Origin: Teredinibacter sp. KSP-S5-2
Lineage (GTDB): Bacteria; Pseudomonadota; Gammaproteobacteria; Pseudomonadales; Cellvibrionaceae
Direction of reading: 5' to 3'
Assembly: GCF_032773895.1 (NCBI RefSeq)
Contig: NZ_CP120416.1
Coordinates: 928,001 to 992,000, forward strand
DNA: 64,000 nucleotides
Below the pieces are notes generated by a model. It saw only the letters and a program-made list of their open reading frames with translations. It was not told the DNA's origin and ran no database searches. Numbering within the stretch: position 1 is the stretch's first letter; each line of letters begins with the position of its first letter. Made by a program: the position numbers and the translations under genes. This document shows positions 49,957 through 57,851 of this stretch, piece by piece.

Positions 49957-50925
49957 ATGACTCCAGATTTTCGTTTAGAAGCCAACGATGACGATATCAC
50001 CGAACTGATTCGCACGTGTCTTATTTCACTTCGTGTAACCGATGAGGCGGGTATAAAATCCGATGCGCTGGAAATTCAATTGGATGATGAGGGCAGTCGT
50101 ATTCAATGGCCGGAGACGGGCGCGGTACTGACATTAAAACTCGGTTATAAAGAAACCGGCTTAACAAAACTTGGATTGTATTCGGTCGATGAGGTGGAAT
50201 ATTCCGGTCCTGTGTTACGGATGACGATTCGCGCAAAAGCGGCGGATATGCGCAAAACGATAAAAGCACAAAAAAAGCGGTTTTGGGAAGACACAACATT
50301 GTACGATGTGGTGAAAGCCGTCTCACCTGACGATTTAACACCGGGCGTCTCCCAAGCTTTACGAGACATCGGTTTTACTTACTTGGAGCAGAATAACGAA
50401 TCGGATTTGCATTTTCTTACGCGTATCGCCAACGAAAATGGTGCAGTGGTCAAACCCACCAATGGCTATCTCATAGTCGCTCCCAGGGGGGAAACCAAAT
50501 CGATTTCCGGTCAGTCGCTTCCTGTGACAATTATTCAGCCAAGTATGATCAAACGCTTTCGTTTCACCCAGGCTGAAAGAAATAAGTATGCCTCGGTCAT
50601 TGCATATTGGCATGATACCGATAATGCAGAGAAACAACTTGTCCGAGTCGGCGAGGGCGATCCGTCATTTGGCTTGCGGCATACATATCCCAATATTGAT
50701 GAAGCGAAGCGAGCTGCTGCCGCTAAGTTTAAGCAGTTACAACGTGGCCTGGGTAATTTGGAATTAACACTACTTGGCAACGTGGACATTCAAGCCGAAG
50801 GCCGAATTCGATTAGAAGGGGTGAGGCCACCCATTCAGGGCGAGTATGCCGTGACTCGAGTTGAACATACATTCTCATCAAGTGGGTTTATCACCACCTG
50901 TTCGGCGGAAATACCCACCAGCTAG
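49957..50925 (+). CDS. Baseplate hub / late control protein, P2 gpD-like
   Basis: 322 aa. MTPDFRLEANDDDITELIRT, then VTDEAGIKSDALEIQLDDEG and GFTYLEQNNESDLHFLTRIA are typical of Phage_GPD, the T4 gp27-like hub. It is the last P2-type tail gene of the module. Confidence 0.9.
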   Translation: MTPDFRLEANDDDITELIRTCLISLRVTDEAGIKSDALEIQLDDEGSRIQWPETGAVLTLKLGYKETGLTKLGLYSVDEVEYSGPVLRMTIRAKAADMRKTIKAQKKRFWEDTTLYDVVKAVSPDDLTPGVSQALRDIGFTYLEQNNESDLHFLTRIANENGAVVKPTNGYLIVAPRGETKSISGQSLPVTIIQPSMIKRFRFTQAERNKYASVIAYWHDTDNAEKQLVRVGEGDPSFGLRHTYPNIDEAKRAAAAKFKQLQRGLGNLELTLLGNVDIQAEGRIRLEGVRPPIQGEYAVTRVEHTFSSSGFITTCSAEIPTS

Positions 50926-50970
50926 AGCCGTATGCTAAGCTGATACTGAGTGTGCGGAAAAGGGATGTTT

Positions 50971-51378
50971 ATGGCAATTGACTACACAATAATGAAGGAG
51001 CTGGAGTTGGTTGTGACCAAAGTCAGTGGGGTATTTACTGACGAAGAGCTAGTTGGTCACTTCAGCCGGTTGGTCGAAGACCCAGATTTCAGGCCTGAGT
51101 TCACACGTTTAACCGACCTACGGCACGTATTAGTCTTTGAAATTACAAAGGAAGGCGTTCAAGAAGCCGCCCGGCGTGTTCCATTTGATAGTCATTCAAT
51201 GTCGGCGTTACTAATTTCTGATCTAACAAGAAGGGAGTGGGCGACGTTATGGGGCGTTACTGCGATGTCTTCCAATGCCTTCTTCTTCACTACAGATATT
51301 CTTCTTGAAGCTTTGGTCTGGCTCGGCTTAGAAGCTAAAGAAAATCAGATTCGATCCTACCTAAATTCCCTCAATTGA
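50971..51378 (+). CDS. STAS-like / SpoIIAA-like protein
   Basis: 135 aa from the ATG at 50971 after AAGGGATGTTT. The strand-helix pattern LELVVTKVSGVFTDEELVGH followed by PEFTRLTDLRHVLVFEITKE resembles bacterial SpoIIAA-like proteins (SpoIIAA_like/DUF7793 type). It is host-like rather than phage-structural, and could lie just outside the element. Confidence 0.5.
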   Translation: MAIDYTIMKELELVVTKVSGVFTDEELVGHFSRLVEDPDFRPEFTRLTDLRHVLVFEITKEGVQEAARRVPFDSHSMSALLISDLTRREWATLWGVTAMSSNAFFFTTDILLEALVWLGLEAKENQIRSYLNSLN

Positions 51379-51399
51379 TTTCCTTCTTTTAGTTTCCAA

Positions 51400-51828
51400 T
51401 CATGATTCATTAATACTATGGATTTCGTGTAGAAAGCCATTCTGAATTAACGGTTTACCCTTTGACATAAGTGCATAGATCCAATAGTTGCGATTTACCA
51501 TTCCACTGGTAGAACTGTAGGTGTTTTTAACAGCGATTCCCAAAACCGCTTGATCATCCGTCAATTCAACCTGATCTAATTGATATCCATTCTGATAGTC
51601 AACCACAACTGCTGGGATGTAGCAGCGTTGTGTTTCGTAGTCATCAAGCAGATTTGTGTCTGTTTCATCAATACTGGTTCCAAAGAGTGAGTTTCCCGCC
51701 GTATACCAGCTTCCCCATCGAAATTGCCAAAGCTTCTTGTTTATCCATGCGTACAACATGGCGTTGTCTTGTCCTGCTTGTGCGGTATGTGTCTTATCCG
51801 ACAGGCATTGAACGATTCGAATGATCAC
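51400..51828 (-). CDS. SOS-controlled gene of unknown function at the end of the tail module
   Basis: 142 aa from the GTG at 51828, chosen because GGAGG lies five bases upstream. Sequence rich in Tyr, Trp and Asn (WGSWYTAGNSLFGTSIDETD, then RCYIPAVVVDYQNGYQLD). No recognised domain and no HTH. A LexA-type box sits immediately upstream. In coliphage 186 the tum antirepressor gene is LexA-controlled, so an induction role is worth testing. Confidence 0.6.
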   Translation of the reverse strand: MIIRIVQCLSDKTHTAQAGQDNAMLYAWINKKLWQFRWGSWYTAGNSLFGTSIDETDTNLLDDYETQRCYIPAVVVDYQNGYQLDQVELTDDQAVLGIAVKNTYSSTSGMVNRNYWIYALMSKGKPLIQNGFLHEIHSINES

Positions 51829-51840
51829 AGCAACCTCCAA

Positions 51841-51872
51841 CCGCCATACTGTGTTAATATACAGTATAGCGG
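51841..51872 (-). promoter_or_regulatory. LexA-type SOS box
   Basis: CCGCCATACTGT and ACAGTATAGCGG are near-perfect inverted arms (11 of 12) around an 8-nt AT-rich spacer. The core TACTGT-N8-ACAGTA fits the gammaproteobacterial LexA consensus CTGT-N8-ACAG. Confidence 0.8.
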
Positions 51873-51932
51873 TTGGCGCGAAAAATCAATAGTGGCTTGG
51901 TTAGCCATGAACCATATGTACCGGCTTAACGG

Positions 51933-52706
51933 TTAACTCTGAAACATACTGTCGCTTGGGAAGCGCTTTTGTAAGATCTCATTCGCTTTATTCATCAATC
52001 GCAATGAAAAATAGGACAATATGGCACCATTGTTATCGCTATCTTCCTGACTTGGTGAGGGATCTAAACAGAGATCGATTAGCTGACAAAAATAGAGTTT
52101 TGTTTCTGAGGGGGTGGCAGTTTTATTCAACGGATGCTCCAGCCACTGCCTACACAGATGCTCGAAGTCACGCAGTAATTCGTTGACCGCTTCGTCGTCA
52201 ATACCATATTCGTTTTCATTTGCTGATTTGGAACTATTGGTATTCACAGTATCAATTCCTCTTGAATCATGTGTGGTCTCGCATGCAGCTAATTTGGGGA
52301 TATTTTTCTCTGAAAACATTGTGTCGACGTATGGGTCGAAGAACCCCAGTAACTCACAGGTATTGTTTTTTTGGTCAAAAATGAAAAGAATCCGATTACT
52401 TTCTTTCGTCAAGCAATATGTTTTGAGTATGCTGAACACGCTATTAAGAAACGCTAAGTGATGGTGTTTTAAGGAGTACTCTTGTGTGTGGCCAGTTTCG
52501 ATATTAAATGATTGGACGATATACATCATTTCATTGGCTTTGTTTTTGTTCACAAATACAGTTATTGACTGTTGTTGGAATATCTCATCGATGCGTAAAG
52601 CACAAATACAGCTTGTTAACCAGTTTGCACAATACAAACCAATGAAAGAGCTTGGCTTTTTCTCGATGTGTGTTGTCACAAGTGGATTAAAAAGACGTCT
52701 TTTCAT
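51933..52706 (-). CDS. Uncharacterised 257-aa protein
   Basis: Start after GAAGGTCGAACGAAA. Mixed structure; residues about 150-180 form an acidic Ser/Asn-rich stretch, then AVNELLRDFEHLCRQWLEHP. Not recognised. It is the last gene of the minus-strand block 55615 to 51933. Confidence 0.55.
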   Translation of the reverse strand: MKRRLFNPLVTTHIEKKPSSFIGLYCANWLTSCICALRIDEIFQQQSITVFVNKNKANEMMYIVQSFNIETGHTQEYSLKHHHLAFLNSVFSILKTYCLTKESNRILFIFDQKNNTCELLGFFDPYVDTMFSEKNIPKLAACETTHDSRGIDTVNTNSSKSANENEYGIDDEAVNELLRDFEHLCRQWLEHPLNKTATPSETKLYFCQLIDLCLDPSPSQEDSDNNGAILSYFSLRLMNKANEILQKRFPSDSMFQS

Positions 52707-52780
52707 TTTCGTTCGACCTTCAAATTAACGAAACTCAAAAAATGCCTGTCGCCCGGTTCGGTCTGGGCGACAGGCCAACA

Positions 52781-53695
52781 CTAGTCCTCAATGTGTTGGA
52801 GAGGATTTTTGCGTTGCCGCAAAGTCGAGGGACTAGTAAGCAGTGAGTCTTCTAGTACGGTGCGTAATTGCGATAACTTGGTTCGTGCAGACTTAGGTAA
52901 CACCGGAATAGCGTTTCGACAATGCGCATGAAATAGCACCCAAGCCAACTGATACGCAGAGTGGTTTTCTTCGCTTAAAATCGATGTCATTTGCTCCGTG
53001 GTTGTTTTGACTGCGCGTGCAACGAGCGTGGTATGGGTGTAATCGATTAGCGTGTTTTGTGTGATAGTGAGCAGTGATGTAATAAACAAGGCAAATCCAT
53101 TTGTTCGGTCATCTGTATCCCGTTGACTGCGGGAGATCAGTAACTTACCGGTTAGATCTCGTTGGTAGGCGTGCTGCAGTGTTACATCGGTTTCTCCTGC
53201 TTGCAGGGAGAGAAAATCGAGGTATAAGGGCAGAACTTTATACTCAATACACCGCAAGTAAACACTGTCGATCAGCTCCGTATTTTCAATGGGATAGGTG
53301 CTAATCCCTAAAGTGTTCCAGTTTCCCGCATAGGATGAATTTAATCTCGCTCGGGCACGACGTAATAATTCAACCAAGATAGAGTAGTTGTTGTCGCTTA
53401 GGTGAAAATAGATAAACTTGCTTTTCTCTTTTGTCTGCTCGACTTGTTCATAGAGCGATAGGTAAGAATAGGTGGCCACCCATAAAAACTCTAGCGCTGT
53501 CCTCGGTAATTGGAATACATGTTGTACATGGTCAATGGCAAATTGAAATTGTGTGGATTCCGTGATTTGAACTTCCATAGGAAGAGATGCCGAAATGGGT
53601 AACAATCCATAAACCTTAGTCGGGAGTTTTTCATTCAGTAGTGTTAAGCATTGTGCATGTAGGCGCTTTGTCGGGGAATCCATGTCTCTTTTCAT
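52781..53695 (-). CDS. Uncharacterised protein, paralog of the next gene (copy A)
   Basis: 304 aa. LPRTALEFLWVATYSYLSLY corresponds to IPKPALEYIWMSIYTYYVLF in the gene at 53768. IDSVYLRCIEYKVLPLYLDF matches ADTIFLRCLEYLLLPSYLSF, and RDLTGKLLISRSQRDTDDRT resembles RELTSINLLMVNAKGQKDKF. The two are clearly diverged duplicates of an otherwise unknown family, helical and without membrane segments. Confidence 0.6.
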   Translation of the reverse strand: MKRDMDSPTKRLHAQCLTLLNEKLPTKVYGLLPISASLPMEVQITESTQFQFAIDHVQHVFQLPRTALEFLWVATYSYLSLYEQVEQTKEKSKFIYFHLSDNNYSILVELLRRARARLNSSYAGNWNTLGISTYPIENTELIDSVYLRCIEYKVLPLYLDFLSLQAGETDVTLQHAYQRDLTGKLLISRSQRDTDDRTNGFALFITSLLTITQNTLIDYTHTTLVARAVKTTTEQMTSILSEENHSAYQLAWVLFHAHCRNAIPVLPKSARTKLSQLRTVLEDSLLTSPSTLRQRKNPLQHIED

Positions 53696-53767
53696 ATTTT
53701 TGGACTTTCTTTATTCTTTAAAAATTGAGTCTGTTTCTGTCGATAGATTTACTCATCTATTTCGGCT

Positions 53768-54655
53768 TTATTGTTGTTTACTCTGTCGAATGATTTGATT
53801 TGTCATGCCTTTTGGGTGGGGGTTTGTTAGTTCACTTAACAAAAGACTTTCTCGATTGATAACATCGTATGGTGTCAGTGGAATTGGCTTGTGCATCTGC
53901 TCGTGGAAAACAACCCAAACAAAAAAGTAAAGAGTGTGAATGCTGTGCTTAAAGTAATCGGGAAGCTGTGACAATACGGTGTTAAATTCACTTTGTTGTA
54001 GGGTGTTTGGATAACCGTCTTGTGTGTTTGCTGTTTTAAGTAATGAGCCTACTAAAAGTGCGATGGCACGACGAAATTTGTCCTTCTGACCTTTAGCATT
54101 CACCATCAACAAGTTAATCGAAGTGAGTTCCCGCTGGTGTATGTAATCCGTTGACGATGTTCGAATATTGGTAAGGTCTTTTAGAAAGCTCAAGTAGCTG
54201 GGTAATAAAAGGTACTCTAAACACCGAAGAAATATGGTGTCAGCAATGGCCATAACGGGGATATCATTTAGCGTTCGGGGTAGCGTTGGCCATTTCAGAG
54301 GGTGTTTGGTGTAAACCTGTTGATGGGCTAGATTCAGAAAGTCTAGAATCTTAGCCATGTCAGGGTGGCTACGTGGTTTAAACGTGGACTGGCCTTGAGT
54401 GCGATACGCATCGCATATTTCGAATAGCACATAGTAGGTGTATATAGACATCCAAATATATTCCAAGGCCGGTTTGGGGATTAAAAATGCTTGTCGCCGT
54501 GGGTCGGTTTTAAAATGAAAACCGCGATGCTCGATTAGTATCGGGCGTAATCGTGCGCGTTTGGCACCATGCAAGACTCGTTCGGAATGATCCGGGATAG
54601 TTTGAGTCACGGATTTCGTAATTTGAGGCAATAAACGATCTATTGGAGAATGCAT
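53768..54655 (-). CDS. Uncharacterised protein, paralog of the previous gene (copy B)
   Basis: 295 aa with GGAGCGTCACC upstream, starting 10 nt after the csrA stop, so it is probably co-transcribed and perhaps translationally coupled. It shares the P-x-x-A-L-E-(F/Y)-(L/I)-W core and the FLRCLEY motif with the gene at 52781. Function unknown. Confidence 0.6.
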   Translation of the reverse strand: MHSPIDRLLPQITKSVTQTIPDHSERVLHGAKRARLRPILIEHRGFHFKTDPRRQAFLIPKPALEYIWMSIYTYYVLFEICDAYRTQGQSTFKPRSHPDMAKILDFLNLAHQQVYTKHPLKWPTLPRTLNDIPVMAIADTIFLRCLEYLLLPSYLSFLKDLTNIRTSSTDYIHQRELTSINLLMVNAKGQKDKFRRAIALLVGSLLKTANTQDGYPNTLQQSEFNTVLSQLPDYFKHSIHTLYFFVWVVFHEQMHKPIPLTPYDVINRESLLLSELTNPHPKGMTNQIIRQSKQQ

Positions 54656-54665
54656 GGTGACGCTC

Positions 54666-54881
54666 CTAATCCTTTGGTTTGGTAAAGAGCTTGGTTAAAA
54701 AAGACGGGGGTTGTTTTTTGGGAAGGCGTTCGTAAACTTCTTGTCGATAAATGGGAATGTCTTTGGGCGCACTAATGCCGATTTCGACTTCGCCTGTAAC
54801 AGAATTTATTCTAATAACAGTAATAACAATATCATCGCTAACATAAATGCTTTCGCTTGATCGTCGTGTCAGTATTAACAT
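54666..54881 (-). CDS. csrA: CsrA/RsmA family post-transcriptional regulator
   Basis: 71 aa with AGGATGAATACAACTT upstream. MLILTRRSSESIYVSDDIVI, then VEIGISAPKDIPIYRQEVYE carries the RNA-binding pattern, including the L-T-R-R start and the I-x-R-x-E-V-Y-E-R strand. A basic extension (LPKKQPPSFLTKLFTKPKD) follows. CsrA binds GGA motifs in mRNA leaders. It lies within a block of unrecognised genes rather than next to the usual housekeeping neighbours, so it is likely an element-borne paralog of the host copy. Confidence 0.9.
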   Translation of the reverse strand: MLILTRRSSESIYVSDDIVITVIRINSVTGEVEIGISAPKDIPIYRQEVYERLPKKQPPSFLTKLFTKPKD

Positions 54882-55030
54882 AAGTTGTATTCATCCTTAC
54901 TGGTTGTACACGAGGGTACGAAGCGATTCCATCCTTGATCCGCTACTAAAAATTATTAAGGCGATGACTATAGACTTGCTCGCCAGTATCAATGGTTTTG
55001 TTTGTTGTTAATTCTTAAATTTATTCTCCC

Positions 55031-55615
55031 CTACTTAGTCATGCTTGAGGCGGATTCGCCTTGCCTTAAATAATGCACTGTTGCTGCGTTGTGTTTAAGT
55101 ATCTGTGTCGGTATGTGACGATCTCTTAAACGGGATTTTTGCCAGGGTTTTGGCGTCCAAGGGGGTAATCCTTGCCAGCTCAAAATTCTCATTTCCATAT
55201 CAATATCGAGATTTAGATAGGTCGGTTCATCGGGTGAAAGCTCACTAAACCAAGCTAGATCCTGATCCCACTGGGTTCTAAGCAGCAGCGTCTCGGAGTC
55301 ACGTCGATACACTAAACGCAGTTTATTCCAGGGTTTCCCTTTACGGGTTTGGACATCGAATAGTATTTTTGCGTGAGACTCTAAATATTTGTCATCGTGT
55401 GGCGTTACGGTGAGTGGGGTCAGAACCGTACCTAGATTGGGCTGTGTGCCCGCTTGGAATATAAATAGAGGGGGTGTGCCACTGGCGACGATGTCCAGAT
55501 AAAAATACTGCCAGCGAAGTTCGCCAAACCGGTTAAGCATCCACTCCCTGAGTAAGAATACCGAGTGTCGGGTGTCCCTGCGAATCGTAGCGATATGTTT
55601 GCTTCTGTTGTGCAT
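55031..55615 (-). CDS. Uncharacterised 194-aa protein
   Basis: Beta-rich and Trp/Arg-rich sequence (RFGELRWQYFYLDIVASGTP, then LYLNLDIDMEMRILSWQGLP-like). No signal or membrane segment. First gene of the minus-strand block that contains csrA; 149 nt separate it from csrA. Not recognised. Confidence 0.55.
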   Translation of the reverse strand: MHNRSKHIATIRRDTRHSVFLLREWMLNRFGELRWQYFYLDIVASGTPPLFIFQAGTQPNLGTVLTPLTVTPHDDKYLESHAKILFDVQTRKGKPWNKLRLVYRRDSETLLLRTQWDQDLAWFSELSPDEPTYLNLDIDMEMRILSWQGLPPWTPKPWQKSRLRDRHIPTQILKHNAATVHYLRQGESASSMTK

Positions 55616-55683
55616 AAAGCGCCCCCTTGCTAGTTGAATAAAAATCCGTGTTTCTCATACTATAAGCTCATATTTGCATGGTC

Positions 55684-55725
55684 TTATTTAAACTTCAATA
55701 CAAGTTTATATGAAAGTTTAAATAA
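55684..55725. promoter_or_regulatory. Inverted repeat TTATTTAAACTT in the divergent region 55616-55919
   Basis: TTATTTAAACTT (55684-55695) and AAGTTTAAATAA (55714-55725) are perfect 12-bp inverted arms with an 18-nt spacer. Related half-sites (CAAGTTTAT at 55701 and AGTTTAAAGTTAAATAAA near 55863) lie close by. The region separates two divergent genes, so it probably holds both promoters and an operator. Nothing else is visible in this 304-base gap. Confidence 0.6.
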
Positions 55726-55919
55726 TGGCGGGCGAGTGTATGTGTTGGCGTAGAAGATACCGTATTTACTGGATGGATTTCGTGTTTAGGCAATGGAATG
55801 CGGATTAATCTGCTACCTTTATGGGTATCCAGTTAGCCATTTTCAGGCTAGAATTTGACTAATCTAGTTTAAAGTTAAATAAATAGAACTTTTGGTCTGA
55901 TAGCTGAAGCGATTTAATT

Positions 55920-56513
55920 ATGAGTAAAACGACAGAAAGAGTTCCGTCGAGGAAGAAGACCAAGACACCTGATCATGTTCTGGGTTTCTGTGATCGACTA
56001 CGTATCACCTGTTCTTATGCCGGGATCGAAGGATATGGTTCATTGTCTGCTATCGCCAGAATATCGGGGATGACTGCTGCTGGCGTTCGACTGTTGTTTA
56101 TCGAAGACCGACCGCCTAAATTTCTGCGCCTGTTTCTTCAGTTGGTTGATGCCCTGATTGGTGAAATCAAGAAACAACGTGGTGTGGAAATTGAGCGCAA
56201 TAAACTGTATCACTATTTACTCTCTGACAGTGAATGGCCGTTCCCGGAGGCTCAAATATATTCGTCGCCCAGCGTCAATCAGGGATTGGATAAGTTTGAT
56301 AAAGTGTATCTCGGGCGCGTCTACGTATTGCTTGATGAGATTGCAAAGGAATGTGGGGTAAATGTATTCAAAGATCTTGAGCACGGCCATTTGACAAAAT
56401 TACTGGATCGGGTACTGGCGTTGTGCTCCAAGCAAAATCTGGATTTGGACGCATCGGATAGCAGAGAATTAATAAAAAGTATCGTGCTGTTAAGTAAAGT
56501 TGGGCATTTGTAG
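55920..56513 (+). CDS. Putative helix-turn-helix regulator
   Basis: 197 aa. A basic N-terminus (SRKKTKTPDHV), then FCDRLRITCSYAGIEGYGSL and SAIARISGMTAAGVRLLFIE, which looks like an HTH of the phage-repressor or XRE type, followed by a helical C-terminal domain. It is divergent to the csrA block and faces the inverted repeat, so it may be its repressor. Family not certain. Confidence 0.55.
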   Translation: MSKTTERVPSRKKTKTPDHVLGFCDRLRITCSYAGIEGYGSLSAIARISGMTAAGVRLLFIEDRPPKFLRLFLQLVDALIGEIKKQRGVEIERNKLYHYLLSDSEWPFPEAQIYSSPSVNQGLDKFDKVYLGRVYVLLDEIAKECGVNVFKDLEHGHLTKLLDRVLALCSKQNLDLDASDSRELIKSIVLLSKVGHL

Positions 56514-56570
56514 TCTGGCCTACCGTAGCAGGCCAGAATTTTATGGTTAACTATAAAGAGAATTAGTATT

Positions 56571-57827
56571 TCAATCTCGACAATGCTTGGGGTGTTTTTT
56601 CCAAGGGAAATCGTCAATAGCTTGCGTTAATACTTGGGCTGCGTGATCGCCAACGGTGGGACTGACGCTGGCCACTTCTTCTGTTGTTCGACCAGGAATT
56701 TGCAGAAATTCATCACTGGGGATGAAGTAACCCAAAGAATCCCCTGATAAACCAAAAAACAAATCGTATTCTCCAGGAAGTTGATCTTTGATCGGCATCC
56801 CCATTCGTGAGAGTGCTTCTCCAGGGAATATAATTCCTGTCACTTTTTTGCCTATCTTAAATAATCCTATCTGTGTTTCGACCTGTAAATCCGGGGTTAA
56901 GAATACGTCCAATAAACCAGCTTGAACTGCGCCTAATAAACCGGGGTTTTCGACGGGGTGACGGATCGGGTATTGTTCGACATGGAGTTGTCCTTTGATT
57001 GATTCTGCTGCGCTGCTCATAGCCAGAATCCGTTCAGCCATTAGCTTGCCAAAATAATCGGCGGTTGCCGTGGTACGTGTTCCTTCTCCTGCAGGTTGTG
57101 CATCGCCCACAATACCATTAATAAACACCACGCTGGTGTTGGCTTGTTGTTCAACGGTCTCCCGTAAACTTCCCACATAATCGCTGCTGTACGTTAAACC
57201 CATTTCATCAATGATCGTCGGGTGTGCACTCATGTTGATCAGTGTTGCAATACTCCGACCGTATTTTTTTGAGCGAAATTCTAAGGCCGTAATATCCGTG
57301 TCCACGATATCCCAGCCTCGACGGTTTTCTATATCGCCTTGTGCCGTCCAGGCGTGAAGGGTGGCGGCTTTTTTGGTGTGGTAGGCATTGAGAATACTGC
57401 GCACGGTGGTGCGGATGATTCGTTCTTTGTACTCTGCCGAAATCCCTCCCCATAATCCTTGCAAGTCTGGTCCTGAGTGGGTATGGATTGCTGTGACGAG
57501 GATGTTTTGCGGTTGGATTTCGCCCAGGCTTTGCAGGCTTGCTCGATTTTGAATGTCAGCAATAACCGAATCGCCAACGCCAATGGTGTCGATGACAGCA
57601 AAAACTAATTGGCTGTCTTGATCGGTGATGGCCAAACTGCGCACCGAAATTTCATTGTGAATATCGGTTATACCGCAGCGAGAATATGGACTGCCATACC
57701 CCCCAAGGCAGGAAGCGAGTGCTTCCTCGTGCGTTGGGGTGAGGGTTTCTTTCCAGTATCCGGCGCGAATGCCCGCGTGGGACACCATTGCCAGACTGAA
57801 GATAAGTACACCAAGAATACGAAACAT
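56571..57827 (-). CDS. Neutral/alkaline ceramidase-like secreted enzyme
   Basis: 418 aa with a signal peptide (ILGVLIFSLAMVSHAG). TAIHTHSGPDLQGLWGG is the zinc-binding motif of neutral ceramidases and LINMSAHPTII supplies a further His. The stretch VVFINGIVGDAQPAG stands where active enzymes have a G-D/N-x-S-P segment with the nucleophilic Ser, so the Ser may be missing and the substrate could differ. It is shorter than full ceramidases (about 650 aa) and lacks the C-terminal domain. Last gene of the TonB operon. Confidence 0.75.
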   Translation of the reverse strand: MFRILGVLIFSLAMVSHAGIRAGYWKETLTPTHEEALASCLGGYGSPYSRCGITDIHNEISVRSLAITDQDSQLVFAVIDTIGVGDSVIADIQNRASLQSLGEIQPQNILVTAIHTHSGPDLQGLWGGISAEYKERIIRTTVRSILNAYHTKKAATLHAWTAQGDIENRRGWDIVDTDITALEFRSKKYGRSIATLINMSAHPTIIDEMGLTYSSDYVGSLRETVEQQANTSVVFINGIVGDAQPAGEGTRTTATADYFGKLMAERILAMSSAAESIKGQLHVEQYPIRHPVENPGLLGAVQAGLLDVFLTPDLQVETQIGLFKIGKKVTGIIFPGEALSRMGMPIKDQLPGEYDLFFGLSGDSLGYFIPSDEFLQIPGRTTEEVASVSPTVGDHAAQVLTQAIDDFPWKKHPKHCRD

Positions 57828-57851
57828 AAAACACTTCCTTTTTGGGTTGAG

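Noticed and set aside
7831-51378. Tailocin (headless tail particle)
   Set aside because: Terminase, portal, protease, decoration and major capsid genes are all present and intact apart from the splicing intein.
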